Shown: positions 15,259 to 24,101 of the stretch, in pieces | How positions within the stretch are numbered: the first letter of the stretch is position 1 | Layout: each line of letters begins with the position of its first letter | NCBI GenBank assembly: GCA_964370965.1 | Contig: CAYJLW010000006.1 | Coordinates: forward strand, 41,989-105,988 | Direction of reading: 5' to 3' | Length of the DNA: 64,000 bases | Origin: CAYJLW01 sp964370965 | GTDB lineage: Bacteria; Actinomycetota; Acidimicrobiia; UBA2766 | Position numbers and translations under genes: made by a program | The notes under the pieces: model-generated | Seen by the model: the letters and a program-made list of their open reading frames with translations, nothing else | Database searches by the model: none | Told to the model about the DNA's origin: nothing

Positions 15259-16199
15259 CGTCGCCCTCCGGGCCCGTTGCGGCCCTGGCAGTCCTGGCTG
15301 TGTTGGTCGCCGCGTGCGGGGGAGCGGCGGGGCCCGTCGTCGACCTTCGCGGCGCCGGCGTGTCGGCCGCACCCGACGTTCCGGCCTCGCCCCCCGCCTC
15401 GCCCACGGCCGGCCCGATCCGGCTCGCCGCCGCGCCCGTGCTGTCGCCCCGGGGCAACATGTCCACCTACGCTCCGTTCGTGCGCCACCTCGAGGTGGAG
15501 CTCGGGCGCCCCGTCGAGCTCGTGCAGCGCAAGACCTACGCCGAGATCAACGACCTCGTGCGCTCTGGCGGCGTGGACATCGCCCTCGTCTGCGGCGGGG
15601 CCTACGTGAAGGGCCACACCGACTTCGGAATGGAGCTCCTCGCCGCGCCCGTGCGGGACGGTCGGCCCGAGTACTTCTCGTACCTCGTCGTCCCCCGCGC
15701 CAGCACCGCAGCGTCGCTCCTCGACCTCCGGGGGAAGCGCTTCGCCTTCACGGACCCCATGTCGAACTCGGGGCGCTTCGTGCCCCTCTTCGAGCTCGCG
15801 AACGCGGGAGAGACGCCGGATTCCTTCTTCGCCGGCGAGCTCTTCACCTACAGCCACGACAACTCCGTGCGAGCGGTGGCAGACCACATGGTCGACGGCG
15901 CCGCCGTCGACAGCTGGGTCTACGAGGCCCTCATAGAGCGCGAACCCGCGCTCGCCTCGTCCACCAGGGTCATCGCGAGATCCGGGCCGTACTCGTCTCC
16001 GCCGGTCGTGGTGAGCCCGGCGCTCGACCCCGAGACGAAGTCCCGCGCCAGGCAGACCCTTCTCCACATGCACGACGACTCCCGCGGCCGCGACCTCTTG
16101 GCGGCGATGGGCATCGACCGTTTCGTCGAGGTGCAGGACTCCGACTACGAGAGCATACGGAGGATGAGCGATGCCCTGGCAGGGCGACCGCGCGCGTGA
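15243..16199 (+). CDS. PhnD-like substrate-binding lipoprotein, probable sensor partner
   Basis: 318 residues. Lipobox LVAAC with Cys25, so lipid-anchored outside the membrane. The mature part follows the PhnD/phosphonate-binding fold: RLAAAPVLSPRGNMSTYAPF, then ELGRPVELVQRKTYAEIND, DIALVCGGAYV, a central LLDLRGKRFAFTDPMSNSG and a late HDNSVRAVADHMVDGAAVDSW. No ABC permease or ATPase accompanies it. Instead a sensor kinase overlaps its end by 29 bases. That is the arrangement of AioX-AioS (arsenite) and, with the domain fused to the kinase, TtrS (tetrathionate), where a PhnD-like domain detects the substrate of a nearby molybdenum enzyme. Role inferred from context; ligand unknown. Confidence 0.85.
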   Translation: MNRRPSSPSGPVAALAVLAVLVAACGGAAGPVVDLRGAGVSAAPDVPASPPASPTAGPIRLAAAPVLSPRGNMSTYAPFVRHLEVELGRPVELVQRKTYAEINDLVRSGGVDIALVCGGAYVKGHTDFGMELLAAPVRDGRPEYFSYLVVPRASTAASLLDLRGKRFAFTDPMSNSGRFVPLFELANAGETPDSFFAGELFTYSHDNSVRAVADHMVDGAAVDSWVYEALIEREPALASSTRVIARSGPYSSPPVVVSPALDPETKSRARQTLLHMHDDSRGRDLLAAMGIDRFVEVQDSDYESIRRMSDALAGRPRA

Positions 16200-18078
16200 G
16201 CTGGGAAGACGGACGTGGGCCCTCGCAGGTCGCGCGAGCGTGCGCCAGAAGATGGCAGGCGTACCGGCCGCCATGGTGCTCCTCGTCGGCATCACCGTGG
16301 CTTTCTCAGTGCGGAGCACCACATCCGCCCTTCTCCGTGGGGACCTCACCGAGCGCGGAATGGCCATCGCACGCGAGACTGCCGGCAATGCCGCCGACCT
16401 CGTGCTCACGAACGACCTCTACGGCCTGTCCCGGCTCGCCCGGCGGACCGTCGTCAGCAATCCCGGCGTCCGCTACGTGCTCGTACTCGACGTCGAGGGC
16501 CGCCCCCTCGTGCACACCCTCCCCCGCGGCGTGCCCGCCGGGCTCCTGCACACCCCCCGCGGCTCTCCGGCCACGGAGGTCCACACCACCGAGGGCACCG
16601 TCCGCGACGTCAGCACTGGGATCCTGGACGGCAGGGCAGGAACGGTCAGGGTGGGCATGTCCGAGCGTGCCCTCGACGCCAAGGTGGGACACCTCACGCT
16701 CACCGTCCTCGGCGTGGCAGGCGTGGCCTTCGTGGTCGCCCTGCTCGTGGGCTTCTGGCTGGCGGGCGTCCTGGCCCGCCCCATAGCCGAGCTCGTGAGT
16801 GCCACGGAGGCCGTCGGGCGGGGAGACTTCTCGCGCCGCGTGACGGCGTGGGCGCCCGACGAGATAGGACAGCTCGCTCTCGCGTTCGACGACATGGTCG
16901 AGCGCCTCGACGCCTCCCGCTGCGCGGAGACGCAGCGGCACAGGGAGATGTCGTCCCTCAACGCGATCGGTGTCGCCGCCGGCAAGTCCCTGGACATGGC
17001 GGAGGTCTGCGAAGCCTCCGTGGCAACGGCCGTGCGCACGCTCGGCGCGGACGGCGGCTCCATCCTCGTCGTTTCGAGAGACGGAGACGTGCAACTCGCC
17101 CACACGACACCGGGAGACGCATGCTCCCCCCCGACCCCGGACCTCGCGTGCCTCTGCGCCGACGTCCTCGCCGCGCGCTCACCACGGGTCGGATGGGCGG
17201 ACCAGGCATGTCCGTGGGGGTCGACGACTGGCGCGCCCGCTCCCTGGCTGGCGTGCGTTCCCCTGCTGGCCGAGGACGAGCCCATCGGAATCATGACTCT
17301 CGCCTTCCGGGAGTGCCCGGAGTTCGAGGACGGCGAGGAGCTCCTCTCCGCCGTGGGCGCGCAGGTCGGCACCGCCGTGCAGAAGGCGCGTCTCTGGGCG
17401 GAGATCCGCCGGCGGGAGGCACAGGGTCGCAACCTCCTCCGGGGAATCGTCACGGCGCAGGAGGACGAACGCCGACGCGTGGCCCGCGAGCTCCACGACG
17501 AGGCGGGGCAGTCGCTCACGTCGCTGGTCCTCGGCCTGCGTGCTGTCGAGGAGCACGCCACCGACGCAGAGATCAGGAGGGAGGCTGCCGAGCTGCGCGC
17601 CGTGGCCGCCGACGCCCTGGACGGGATCGGCCGCCTCGCTCTGGCGCTGCGCCCGGCGGCCCTCGACCAGCTCGGACTGGCGCCGGCCCTGCGGGACCTC
17701 GCCCAGCGACAGGGCGAGGCGGCCGGGATCGACGTGGACGTGCAAACCGTGAACCTCGACGGCGTCCGACTGCCCCGCGAGGTCGAGGTCGTGCTGTACC
17801 GGGTCGTGCAGGAAGCCCTCACGAACGTCTGCCGCCACGCTCACGCCCGCCACGCCAGCGTCCTCCTCGAGCAGCGCAAGGAGTCCTTCGTGGCGGTCGT
17901 CGAGGACGACGGGGCCGGCTTCGACCTCGCAGCGGTCGCCGGGAACGGCCCGGGCGGGGCGATGGGGATCTTCGGCATGCAGGAAAGGGCCGACCTTGTG
18001 GAGGGTTCCGTGACCATCGAGTCGCAGCCCGGCCGGGGGACCTCCGTATACCTCAGCGTCCCCGTCGTGACCCCGTGA
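16171..18078 (+). CDS. NarL-family sensor histidine kinase with HAMP and Cys-rich GAF
   Basis: 635 residues, ATG after GGAGG. TM1 about 31-50, extracytoplasmic sensor loop about 51-174, TM2 about 175-201, HAMP about 202-255, GAF-like domain about 265-405, HisKA_3 dimerisation helix with phosphoacceptor His442 (RRVARELHDEAGQ), and a HATPase domain with EALTNVCRHA and GGAMGIFGMQERADL. The GAF region carries cysteines 318, 327, 329, 347 and 362 (ACSPP, ACLCA, QACPWG), a cluster that recalls the central cysteine cluster of NarX and could hold metal or respond to redox. Input from the lipoprotein upstream and output to the regulator at 18075 are implied by the overlaps. Confidence 0.93.
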   Translation: MPWQGDRARELGRRTWALAGRASVRQKMAGVPAAMVLLVGITVAFSVRSTTSALLRGDLTERGMAIARETAGNAADLVLTNDLYGLSRLARRTVVSNPGVRYVLVLDVEGRPLVHTLPRGVPAGLLHTPRGSPATEVHTTEGTVRDVSTGILDGRAGTVRVGMSERALDAKVGHLTLTVLGVAGVAFVVALLVGFWLAGVLARPIAELVSATEAVGRGDFSRRVTAWAPDEIGQLALAFDDMVERLDASRCAETQRHREMSSLNAIGVAAGKSLDMAEVCEASVATAVRTLGADGGSILVVSRDGDVQLAHTTPGDACSPPTPDLACLCADVLAARSPRVGWADQACPWGSTTGAPAPWLACVPLLAEDEPIGIMTLAFRECPEFEDGEELLSAVGAQVGTAVQKARLWAEIRRREAQGRNLLRGIVTAQEDERRRVARELHDEAGQSLTSLVLGLRAVEEHATDAEIRREAAELRAVAADALDGIGRLALALRPAALDQLGLAPALRDLAQRQGEAAGIDVDVQTVNLDGVRLPREVEVVLYRVVQEALTNVCRHAHARHASVLLEQRKESFVAVVEDDGAGFDLAAVAGNGPGGAMGIFGMQERADLVEGSVTIESQPGRGTSVYLSVPVVTP

Positions 18079-18725
18079 CGATCAGCGTGCTCGTGGCCGA
18101 CGACCACGCTGTCGTCCGTTCCGGGCTCCGCCGGCTCCTCGACGACGAAGAGGACGTCGAGGTCGTCGGCGAGGCGGCGACGGGCAGGGAAGCCGTCGAG
18201 GCGGCCCGGCGCCTGAGGCCGGACGTGGTCGTGATGGACCTCACGATGCCCGACACCGACGGCGTCGAGGCCACACGTGCCATCGTGGACGAGTTGCCCG
18301 CCACCAGCGTCCTCGTCCTCACCATGCACGAGGAGCGCTCCTTCGTCGACCGGGTCCTGGAAGCCGGCGCCTCCGGCTACGTCCTCAAGAGGGCAGCGGA
18401 CGCCGAGCTGATCAACGCCGTCAGGGCCGTCCACAGGGGCGACGCCTACGTCGACGCCGCCGTCGCGCAGCCGCTCATCTCGGGCTACCTGCGCTCCCGG
18501 GGCGCCGCCGCGCAGGACAAGCCCCTCTCGCCCCGTGAGATCGAGGTGCTCCGCTTCGTGGCCTGGGGCTACACGAGCCGGGAGATCGCGGACCGCCTCG
18601 TCGTCTCCGTCAAGACCGTGGAATCCCACAAGGCCCGCCTCATGGAGAAGCTCGACCTCCACACCCGGGCTGAGCTCGTGCGCCACGCCATGGACGAGGG
18701 ACTCCTGGACTCGCCGCCCGACTGA
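18075..18725 (+). CDS. NarL/LuxR-type response regulator
   Basis: 216 residues. The GTG overlaps the kinase stop (GTGA), so translation is coupled. Canonical receiver: acidic pair in VADDH, phosphoacceptor Asp55 (VVMDLTMPD), Thr83 and Lys105. The LuxR HTH (PLSPREIEVLRFVAWGYTS, then IADRLVVSVKTVESHKARL) fills the C-terminus. Likely target: the oxidoreductase operon that starts 298 bases downstream. Confidence 0.94.
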   Translation: MTISVLVADDHAVVRSGLRRLLDDEEDVEVVGEAATGREAVEAARRLRPDVVVMDLTMPDTDGVEATRAIVDELPATSVLVLTMHEERSFVDRVLEAGASGYVLKRAADAELINAVRAVHRGDAYVDAAVAQPLISGYLRSRGAAAQDKPLSPREIEVLRFVAWGYTSREIADRLVVSVKTVESHKARLMEKLDLHTRAELVRHAMDEGLLDSPPD

Positions 18726-18729
18726 TCCT

Positions 18730-18753
18730 CGAGGGGGACTCCGTCCCCCCTCG
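18730..18753. terminator. Hairpin terminator, GGGGGACTCCGTCCCCCC family
   Basis: Stem CGAGGGGGAC/GTCCCCCCTCG around TCC, 4 bases after the regulator stop. Close copies follow the Bax1-I gene (28287) and ftsH (63840). The rest of the interval up to 19023 is GC-rich with no gene; it must contain the promoter of the oxidoreductase operon unless read-through occurs. Confidence 0.6.
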
Positions 18754-19023
18754 AACACCCCCCACCCAGAGCGGGCCGCCTCCCGACCCCGACCCGGTCC
18801 GGGCCGGGGAACCCGGCCCTCCGCCCCCACTCCCCGTCCCCGAAGCCCTGGCTGACGCACGACGGCGCGCTTCAACCCTGCCCCGCTCGGCGCCGGCGGG
18901 CTGCCCGGAGGTCCCGTAGGGGTTTCCCCCACGCCTCTTCCGGGAGAGTCCCCCTGCCCGGGCGTGGCGGATCCCGCGACACTGGACGCTGGGAAGACCG
19001 GACAAGGCGAACGAGAGGTCAGC

Positions 19024-21369
19024 ATGGAACTCACCCGCCGACGTTTCCTGCAGAGCGCCGCGGCCGTCGGTGGTACCGCCGCCACCGTCCAGTTCGGCGG
19101 ACACCTCCTGGAACCCGTGACCGCGCAGAGCGACCGCTCCAGCGGCCACGACGAGAAGACCGTCCCCAACGTCTGCCTGCAGTGCCCCGCGGGCTGCGGC
19201 ATCGTCGCCCGCGTGGTGAACGGACGCGTCGTGAAGATCGACGGGAACCCGGACCACCCCATCAACATGGGCAAGCTCTGCCCGAAGGGGCAGGCCGGGG
19301 TGGAGTTCCTCTACGACCCCGACCGGATCAAAGGCCCGCTGAAGCGGGTGGGCAAACGCGGCGGGGGCCAATGGAAGCGCATCTCCTGGGACGAGGCGAT
19401 CGACGAGGTGGCGGCGAAACTCACGGAGCTGCGCACCCCTGAGCTCGCCAAGACCGTCGTGGTCATGAGCGGCCGCAACCGGGGCCACGCCGGGGACCTC
19501 ATCGACCGGTGGTGCAACGCCTACGGCACGCCGAACCACGTGGGCCACTCCAGCATCTGCGAGGACGGCGGGCAGATCGGCCATCTCGCCATGCAGGGTG
19601 TGCGGGGCTACCTGGGCTACGACTGGGACAACACGAACTACGCGCTCGTCTTCGGCGGGGGCTTCACCGAGGCGTGGCGGCCCACGACCCTCCTCTTGCG
19701 CGCCTACGGGCACATGCGCCGGGGCCGCCCGCAGCGGGCGAAGATCGTCGTCGTCGACACCCGCCTCAGCATGAGCGCCGCGAAGGCAGACGAGTGGATC
19801 CCGATCCTCCCGGGCACCGACGCCGCCCTCGCATTGGGGATGGCGCACGTCCTCATCAAGGAGGGCCTCCTGAACCAGCAGTTCCTCGCCGAGAAGACGG
19901 TGGGCTTCCCCGAGTGGGCCGAATTGGTCGAGCGGTCGTACGCCCCGGAGAAGATGGCGGACGTGTGCGGAGTGCCGGCGAAGACCATCGAGCGCCTCGC
20001 CCGCGAGTTCGGGGAGACACAGCCGGCGATCTCCGCGGGCTGCCGGGGGAACTCCATGCAGTCCAACGGCATCTACAACCGGATGGCGATCCACGCCTTG
20101 AACGGCCTCGTGGGATCGATCGACGTCCCCGGAGGCGTCATCACCCAGCACGGGCCGAAGTTCGCCGTCTCGGGTGGCGACTGGGCCAAGGACGTGAAGA
20201 AGGACGCCGTGAGCTCCCTCAAGAACCCGCGGGTCGACGAGGCGGGCACACCGAAGTTCCCGTTGGCGAAGAAGGTCTACCAGCACATCCCGGACGTCAT
20301 CCTCGAAGGGAAGCCGTACCCGGTCAACCTCCTCTTCACCTATTACACGAACCCGATGTTCTCCACGCCGGACGCGGCCCGGTGGCGCAAGGCGATCGAG
20401 AAGGTGCCCTTCCTCGTCTCGTTCTCGCCATTCATGGACGACACCACGACCCACGCAGACGTCGTCCTCCCCGACCACACGTACCTGGAGCGCTGGCAGG
20501 ACGACATCATCTACCCGAGCCTGGGCTACCCCGTCGTCGGTCTCCGCCAGCCCGTCGTGAAGCCCCTCTTCGACACCCGCGGCGCCCTCGACGTGCTCAT
20601 CGAGCTCGCCCAGAAGACGGGCGGCACGATGGCGGAGTCCTTCCCGTGGAAGAGCTTCAAGGCGCTCATCCAGGAGCGCTACGCCACGATCCCGGGCTTC
20701 TCCTGGGCCGACTTCGAGGAGAAGGGCTACGCCGCCTGGCCGCCGTACCACTTCGGCGACTGGGCGAAGACCGTGGGCAAGGACTCGGCCACGGGCAAGT
20801 TCGAGTTCGTCTCGGCCACGATGGAACACAAGCTCGAGGAGGCGAAGGTCGTCGACCCGGCCACCAAGCAGATGCTCCCCGACGTGCGGACCGCCCTCAA
20901 GCTCGAAGCCGAGGGCGAGGAGATCTTCATGCCGCACCTGGAGCTGCCCCGCTACGCCGGCGACCCGGACGAGTACCCGCTCCTGCTGAACACGTACAAG
21001 ACGATGGCCCACGCCGAAGGGAGAGCCGGGAACGTGCCCCTCTTGCAGGAGGTCATGGGCCTCATGGTCAACCGGAGCTGGGACTCCTGGGTCGAGGTCA
21101 ACCCCGCGGACGCCCGCCGGCTCGGGATCGAGGACGACGACGACGTCTGGGTGACCTCCGAGGTGGGACGCATCAAGACGAAGGCCGCTGTGTTCCCGGG
21201 GGCCCAGCCCGGGGTCGTGAACATGCCCTTCGAGTTCGGCCACACGGCCTACGGCCGCTGGGCGAAGGACCGGGGCGTGAACCCGAACGAGATCCTCGTC
21301 GCCGAGTACGACTACCTCGGCGGCCTGGCGGCGTTCTTCTCGACCCGGGTCCGGGTCGAGAAGGCCTGA
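19024..21369 (+). CDS. Tat-exported molybdopterin (bis-MGD) oxidoreductase, catalytic subunit
   Basis: 781 residues from an ATG with GAGAGG 5 bases before it. A twin-arginine signal (LTRRRFLQSAAAVGG) directs export of the folded enzyme. The [4Fe-4S] site is Cys51, Cys54, Cys58 and Cys86 (VCLQCPAGCG, KLCPKGQ). The molybdenum ligand is predicted to be Cys179 in GHSSICEDGG, the cysteine-ligated pattern of polysulfide, thiosulfate, tetrathionate and arsenate/arsenite enzymes. Length matches PsrA/PhsA (about 760) better than TtrA (about 1,000). Partners B (21434), C (22108) and the chaperone (23460) follow. It probably exchanges electrons with the quinone pool through NrfD. The substrate cannot be assigned. 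Confidence 0.93.
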   Translation: MELTRRRFLQSAAAVGGTAATVQFGGHLLEPVTAQSDRSSGHDEKTVPNVCLQCPAGCGIVARVVNGRVVKIDGNPDHPINMGKLCPKGQAGVEFLYDPDRIKGPLKRVGKRGGGQWKRISWDEAIDEVAAKLTELRTPELAKTVVVMSGRNRGHAGDLIDRWCNAYGTPNHVGHSSICEDGGQIGHLAMQGVRGYLGYDWDNTNYALVFGGGFTEAWRPTTLLLRAYGHMRRGRPQRAKIVVVDTRLSMSAAKADEWIPILPGTDAALALGMAHVLIKEGLLNQQFLAEKTVGFPEWAELVERSYAPEKMADVCGVPAKTIERLAREFGETQPAISAGCRGNSMQSNGIYNRMAIHALNGLVGSIDVPGGVITQHGPKFAVSGGDWAKDVKKDAVSSLKNPRVDEAGTPKFPLAKKVYQHIPDVILEGKPYPVNLLFTYYTNPMFSTPDAARWRKAIEKVPFLVSFSPFMDDTTTHADVVLPDHTYLERWQDDIIYPSLGYPVVGLRQPVVKPLFDTRGALDVLIELAQKTGGTMAESFPWKSFKALIQERYATIPGFSWADFEEKGYAAWPPYHFGDWAKTVGKDSATGKFEFVSATMEHKLEEAKVVDPATKQMLPDVRTALKLEAEGEEIFMPHLELPRYAGDPDEYPLLLNTYKTMAHAEGRAGNVPLLQEVMGLMVNRSWDSWVEVNPADARRLGIEDDDDVWVTSEVGRIKTKAAVFPGAQPGVVNMPFEFGHTAYGRWAKDRGVNPNEILVAEYDYLGGLAAFFSTRVRVEKA

Positions 21370-21383
21370 CGGGGAGGAGCGTG

Positions 21384-21437
21384 ATGCGAGGAGTCCCGGA
21401 AATCCCCGACGAGAGCGACCGAGAGGAGCTGCGATGA
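21384..21437 (+). CDS. Possible 17-residue coupled mini-ORF
   Basis: GGGGAGGAGC is followed by an ATG opening MRGVPEIPDESDREELR. Its stop overlaps the ATG of the iron-sulfur subunit gene (ATGA). It could be a translation-coupling leader, or chance within a 64-base gap. Confidence 0.3.
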   Translation: MRGVPEIPDESDREELR

Positions 21438-22105
21438 GATGGGGAATGGTCATCGACCTCGACAAGTGCGTGGCGTGCCAGTCGTGCGTGGTCGCCTGCA
21501 AGGTCGAGAACAACACACCGGCGAACACGCCCCATCGCGTAAAGACCCGCGAGCTCATGTGGTGGATGCAGGTCCTCCCCAAGGTGAGGGGGAAGTACCC
21601 CGACGTCGAGGCGAAGTTCCTCCCCCGACCCTGCATGCACTGCGAGAAGGCGCCCTGCGTGGACGTCTGTCCCGTGGGCGCCACGTACCGGCGTGACGAC
21701 GGCGTCGTCGTCATCGACTACGACCGCTGCATCGGGTGCCGCTACTGCACCGTCGCCTGCCCGTACGGCGCCCGCTCGTTCAACTGGACGAAGCCGGAGT
21801 TGGAATCCCGGGCCCCGGGGGGGAACCCTGCGGTGCCGATCCGCCCCGTCGGCGTGGTGGAGAAGTGCACGTTCTGCGTGCAGCGCATCGACGCCGCCCT
21901 GGACGCCGCCGCCAAGGGCGAGAAGCCCGAGGACGGCGCCCTGAAGACGGCGTGCGCGCAGACCTGCCCGCCCGGCGCCATCAAGTTCGGCGACCTCGAC
22001 GACCCGAAGTCCGAGGTGGCGAAGCTGGCGGCGAGCCGGCGGGCGAGCCGGCTCCTCGAGGAGCTCGGCACCCACCCCAGCGTCTACTACCTGTCGGAGG
22101 GATGA
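21434..22105 (+). CDS. Four-cluster [4Fe-4S] electron-transfer subunit (PsrB/TtrB/DmsB-like)
   Basis: 223 residues, ATG after GAGGAG. Four cysteine groups are visible: CVACQSCVVACKVEN, CMHCEKAPCVDVCPVGA, CIGCRYCTVACPYGA and the split group CTFCVQRID with CAQTCPPGAIKFGD, giving four cubane clusters. No signal peptide, as usual: the subunit is carried across the membrane with the Tat-bearing catalytic subunit. It passes electrons between the molybdenum subunit and the NrfD membrane subunit, whose gene overlaps its stop. Confidence 0.93.
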   Translation: MRWGMVIDLDKCVACQSCVVACKVENNTPANTPHRVKTRELMWWMQVLPKVRGKYPDVEAKFLPRPCMHCEKAPCVDVCPVGATYRRDDGVVVIDYDRCIGCRYCTVACPYGARSFNWTKPELESRAPGGNPAVPIRPVGVVEKCTFCVQRIDAALDAAAKGEKPEDGALKTACAQTCPPGAIKFGDLDDPKSEVAKLAASRRASRLLEELGTHPSVYYLSEG

Positions 22106-22107
22106 CG

Positions 22108-23463
22108 ATGGCCACGATCAGCGTTCCCGGCTCCCCCAACGGCACCCGCTCCCTACGCGACGAACAGGTCGCCGGCCTCAGCCTTGCGGGGCAGGGCTAC
22201 TGGACATTCGTCGGAGTCCTCGCCGCTCTCTCCCTTGTGGGCCTCGTGGCCTGGATCTACCAGGTGCGCAACGGCCTCGGCGTCACCGGCATGAACAAGC
22301 CGATGTTCTGGGGCCTCTACATCGTGAACTTCGTGTTCTTCGTGGGCCTCTCGGCGGGAGGCGTCATCGTGGCCTCCCTCGTGTACGCCTTCGACGTCAA
22401 ACGCTTCCGGACCGTCGCCCGCCTGGCGGAGATGGGCGCCATCGCCTGTCTGGTGATGGCGGGGATCTTCATCACCGTCGACCTCGGCCGTCCCGACCGT
22501 TTCTACAACCTCTGGCTCCACCCCCGCTGGAACTCGCCGCTCATCTGGGACCTGGCCACGATGGTCCTCTACCTCGTGGTGGCGATGATGTTCGGGTACT
22601 TCAGCACCCGAGCCGACCTCGTGACGCTCTCCGAGGAGATGCCCAAGCGACGCCGGCTCTACCGGTTCCTCGCCCTCGGGCGCACGGACGTCTCGCTGGA
22701 GTCCCGCGAGAGAGACCACCGCAGGCTGCGGGTGCTGGCGTTCGCATCCCTCCCTCTCGCCGTCGCCCTGCACTCGATCACCGCCTGGATCCTCGGACTC
22801 ATGAAGGGCCGTCCCGGCTGGTACACCGCTCTGCAGGCCCCCCTGTTCATCGTCTCAGCGGTGGTCTCGGGCCTCGCCCTGGTGATCGTCTTCTGCTTCC
22901 TGGCGAAGAAGTTCCTGCGCGCCGCGATCACCGACGACGCCATCACCGACCTGGGCCGGCTCCTCGCCGTGCTCATCCCGATCGACGCCTACTTCCTGAT
23001 CACGGAGCTCGTGACGGTCGCCCGGGGCCCCGCGGCCGAGACAGACGTGTGGCGGGACGTCGTCACGGGCCAGTACAAGTGGTTCTTCTGGACGGAGGTC
23101 CTCGTCGGCCTCGCCATCCCCTTCGTCCTCCTCGTCGTGAAACGGCTGCGCAGCGTACACGTGGTCACGGTCGCCGCCGGTCTCGTGGTCCTGGGCGTGT
23201 TCGGCAAGCGCGTCGACATCGTCCTCCCCGCCCTCCGCCGTAGCCTGCTCCCCTTCGCCGCGGGCCATTACAGCCCCACGTTCGTCGAGTACGCGATCAT
23301 GATCGGAACCCTTTCCTTCGGCCTCCTCGCCTTCCTCGCCTTGGGGAAGATCTTCCCGCTCGCCGACCTCGAGGCTGCCGGGGCCGCCGACGACGACGCC
23401 GCCCCCGTCCCTGCAGACCCCGATACCGGTCGGGGCGGAGGGTCCGGGGAGGCGGACCGATGA
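22108..23463 (+). CDS. NrfD/PsrC-type quinone-interacting membrane subunit
   Basis: 451 residues. Two ATGs are close; the one at 22108 is preferred because GGAGG lies 7 bases before it, though the ATG at 22102 overlaps the previous stop. Eight to ten hydrophobic helices, including GYWTFVGVLAALSLVGLVAW, FWGLYIVNFVFFVGLSAGG, GIFITVDLGRPDRFYN (a typical NrfD segment) and LRRSLLPFAAGHYSPTFVE. An Asp-rich soluble tail follows the last helix. It anchors the complex and exchanges electrons with quinone. The TorD gene starts inside its stop codon. Confidence 0.92.
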   Translation: MATISVPGSPNGTRSLRDEQVAGLSLAGQGYWTFVGVLAALSLVGLVAWIYQVRNGLGVTGMNKPMFWGLYIVNFVFFVGLSAGGVIVASLVYAFDVKRFRTVARLAEMGAIACLVMAGIFITVDLGRPDRFYNLWLHPRWNSPLIWDLATMVLYLVVAMMFGYFSTRADLVTLSEEMPKRRRLYRFLALGRTDVSLESRERDHRRLRVLAFASLPLAVALHSITAWILGLMKGRPGWYTALQAPLFIVSAVVSGLALVIVFCFLAKKFLRAAITDDAITDLGRLLAVLIPIDAYFLITELVTVARGPAAETDVWRDVVTGQYKWFFWTEVLVGLAIPFVLLVVKRLRSVHVVTVAAGLVVLGVFGKRVDIVLPALRRSLLPFAAGHYSPTFVEYAIMIGTLSFGLLAFLALGKIFPLADLEAAGAADDDAAPVPADPDTGRGGGSGEADR

Positions 23464-24101
23464 CACCCGCCGTCGCCGAGCTGGCGTCGGCAAGGGCGGA
23501 GGCGTACGGGTTCTTCTCGGACCTCCTGGCCTCCTGGCCGGGTGTCGAGACCGTGCAACGGGCGTTCTCCGAGGTCGAGGGCGTGCTGGGCGCCCTCGGG
23601 ACCGGCGCCGCCCTCCTCTCCCGGATCCGGACAGCCCTCGCCGAGGCGAACCCCGTGTCCGCGGCCACCGAGTACGGCGAGCTCTTCGGCGCCGGCGGGC
23701 CTGCGCTGGTCCCGCTCTACGAGTCCGCCCTCACGAGCCGGGACGGCCTTCTCATGGGCCCCTGCGTCGATGACGTCGTGGCCGCCTACGCCGAGGAGGG
23801 CGTGCGCCCGAGCGCCCGCCACGAGCCCCCGGACCACCTGGCCTTCGAACTCGCCTTTCTCGGACTCCTGTGCGATCGGGAGGTCGACGGCACGGCCACC
23901 TGCGACGCCGTCCGTACCGACGAGCTGAGGGGCGTACAGAGGGGCTTCCTGCACCGTCACGTCCTGCCCGCGGTCGCCGCCCTGGACGCCCGCGTGTCCG
24001 CGGCAGGGAGCGAGCCGCTCGTGGGCCTCGTCGAAGCCCTCCACCGCTTCGTCGCTCTCGATGCCCGCCTCCTCGCTCCCGACGACACCGTCCCGGCATG
24101 A
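23460..24101 (+). CDS. TorD/DmsD-type molybdoenzyme maturation chaperone
   Basis: 213 residues, all-helical pattern. Family marks: YGFFSDLLA near the start, YGELFGAGGPALVPLYESAL, and PPDHLAFELAFLGLLCDRE in the middle. These cytoplasmic proteins hold the Tat signal of the catalytic subunit until the cofactor and clusters are in place. ATGA overlap with the NrfD gene on one side and with the ferredoxin/MvhD gene on the other shows tight co-translation. Confidence 0.88.
   Translation: MTPAVAELASARAEAYGFFSDLLASWPGVETVQRAFSEVEGVLGALGTGAALLSRIRTALAEANPVSAATEYGELFGAGGPALVPLYESALTSRDGLLMGPCVDDVVAAYAEEGVRPSARHEPPDHLAFELAFLGLLCDREVDGTATCDAVRTDELRGVQRGFLHRHVLPAVAALDARVSAAGSEPLVGLVEALHRFVALDARLLAPDDTVPA

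Noticed and set aside
19024..21369. Selenocysteine in the catalytic subunit, suggested by nearby selD
   Set aside because: There is no in-frame TGA and the predicted metal ligand is an ordinary cysteine codon at residue 179.
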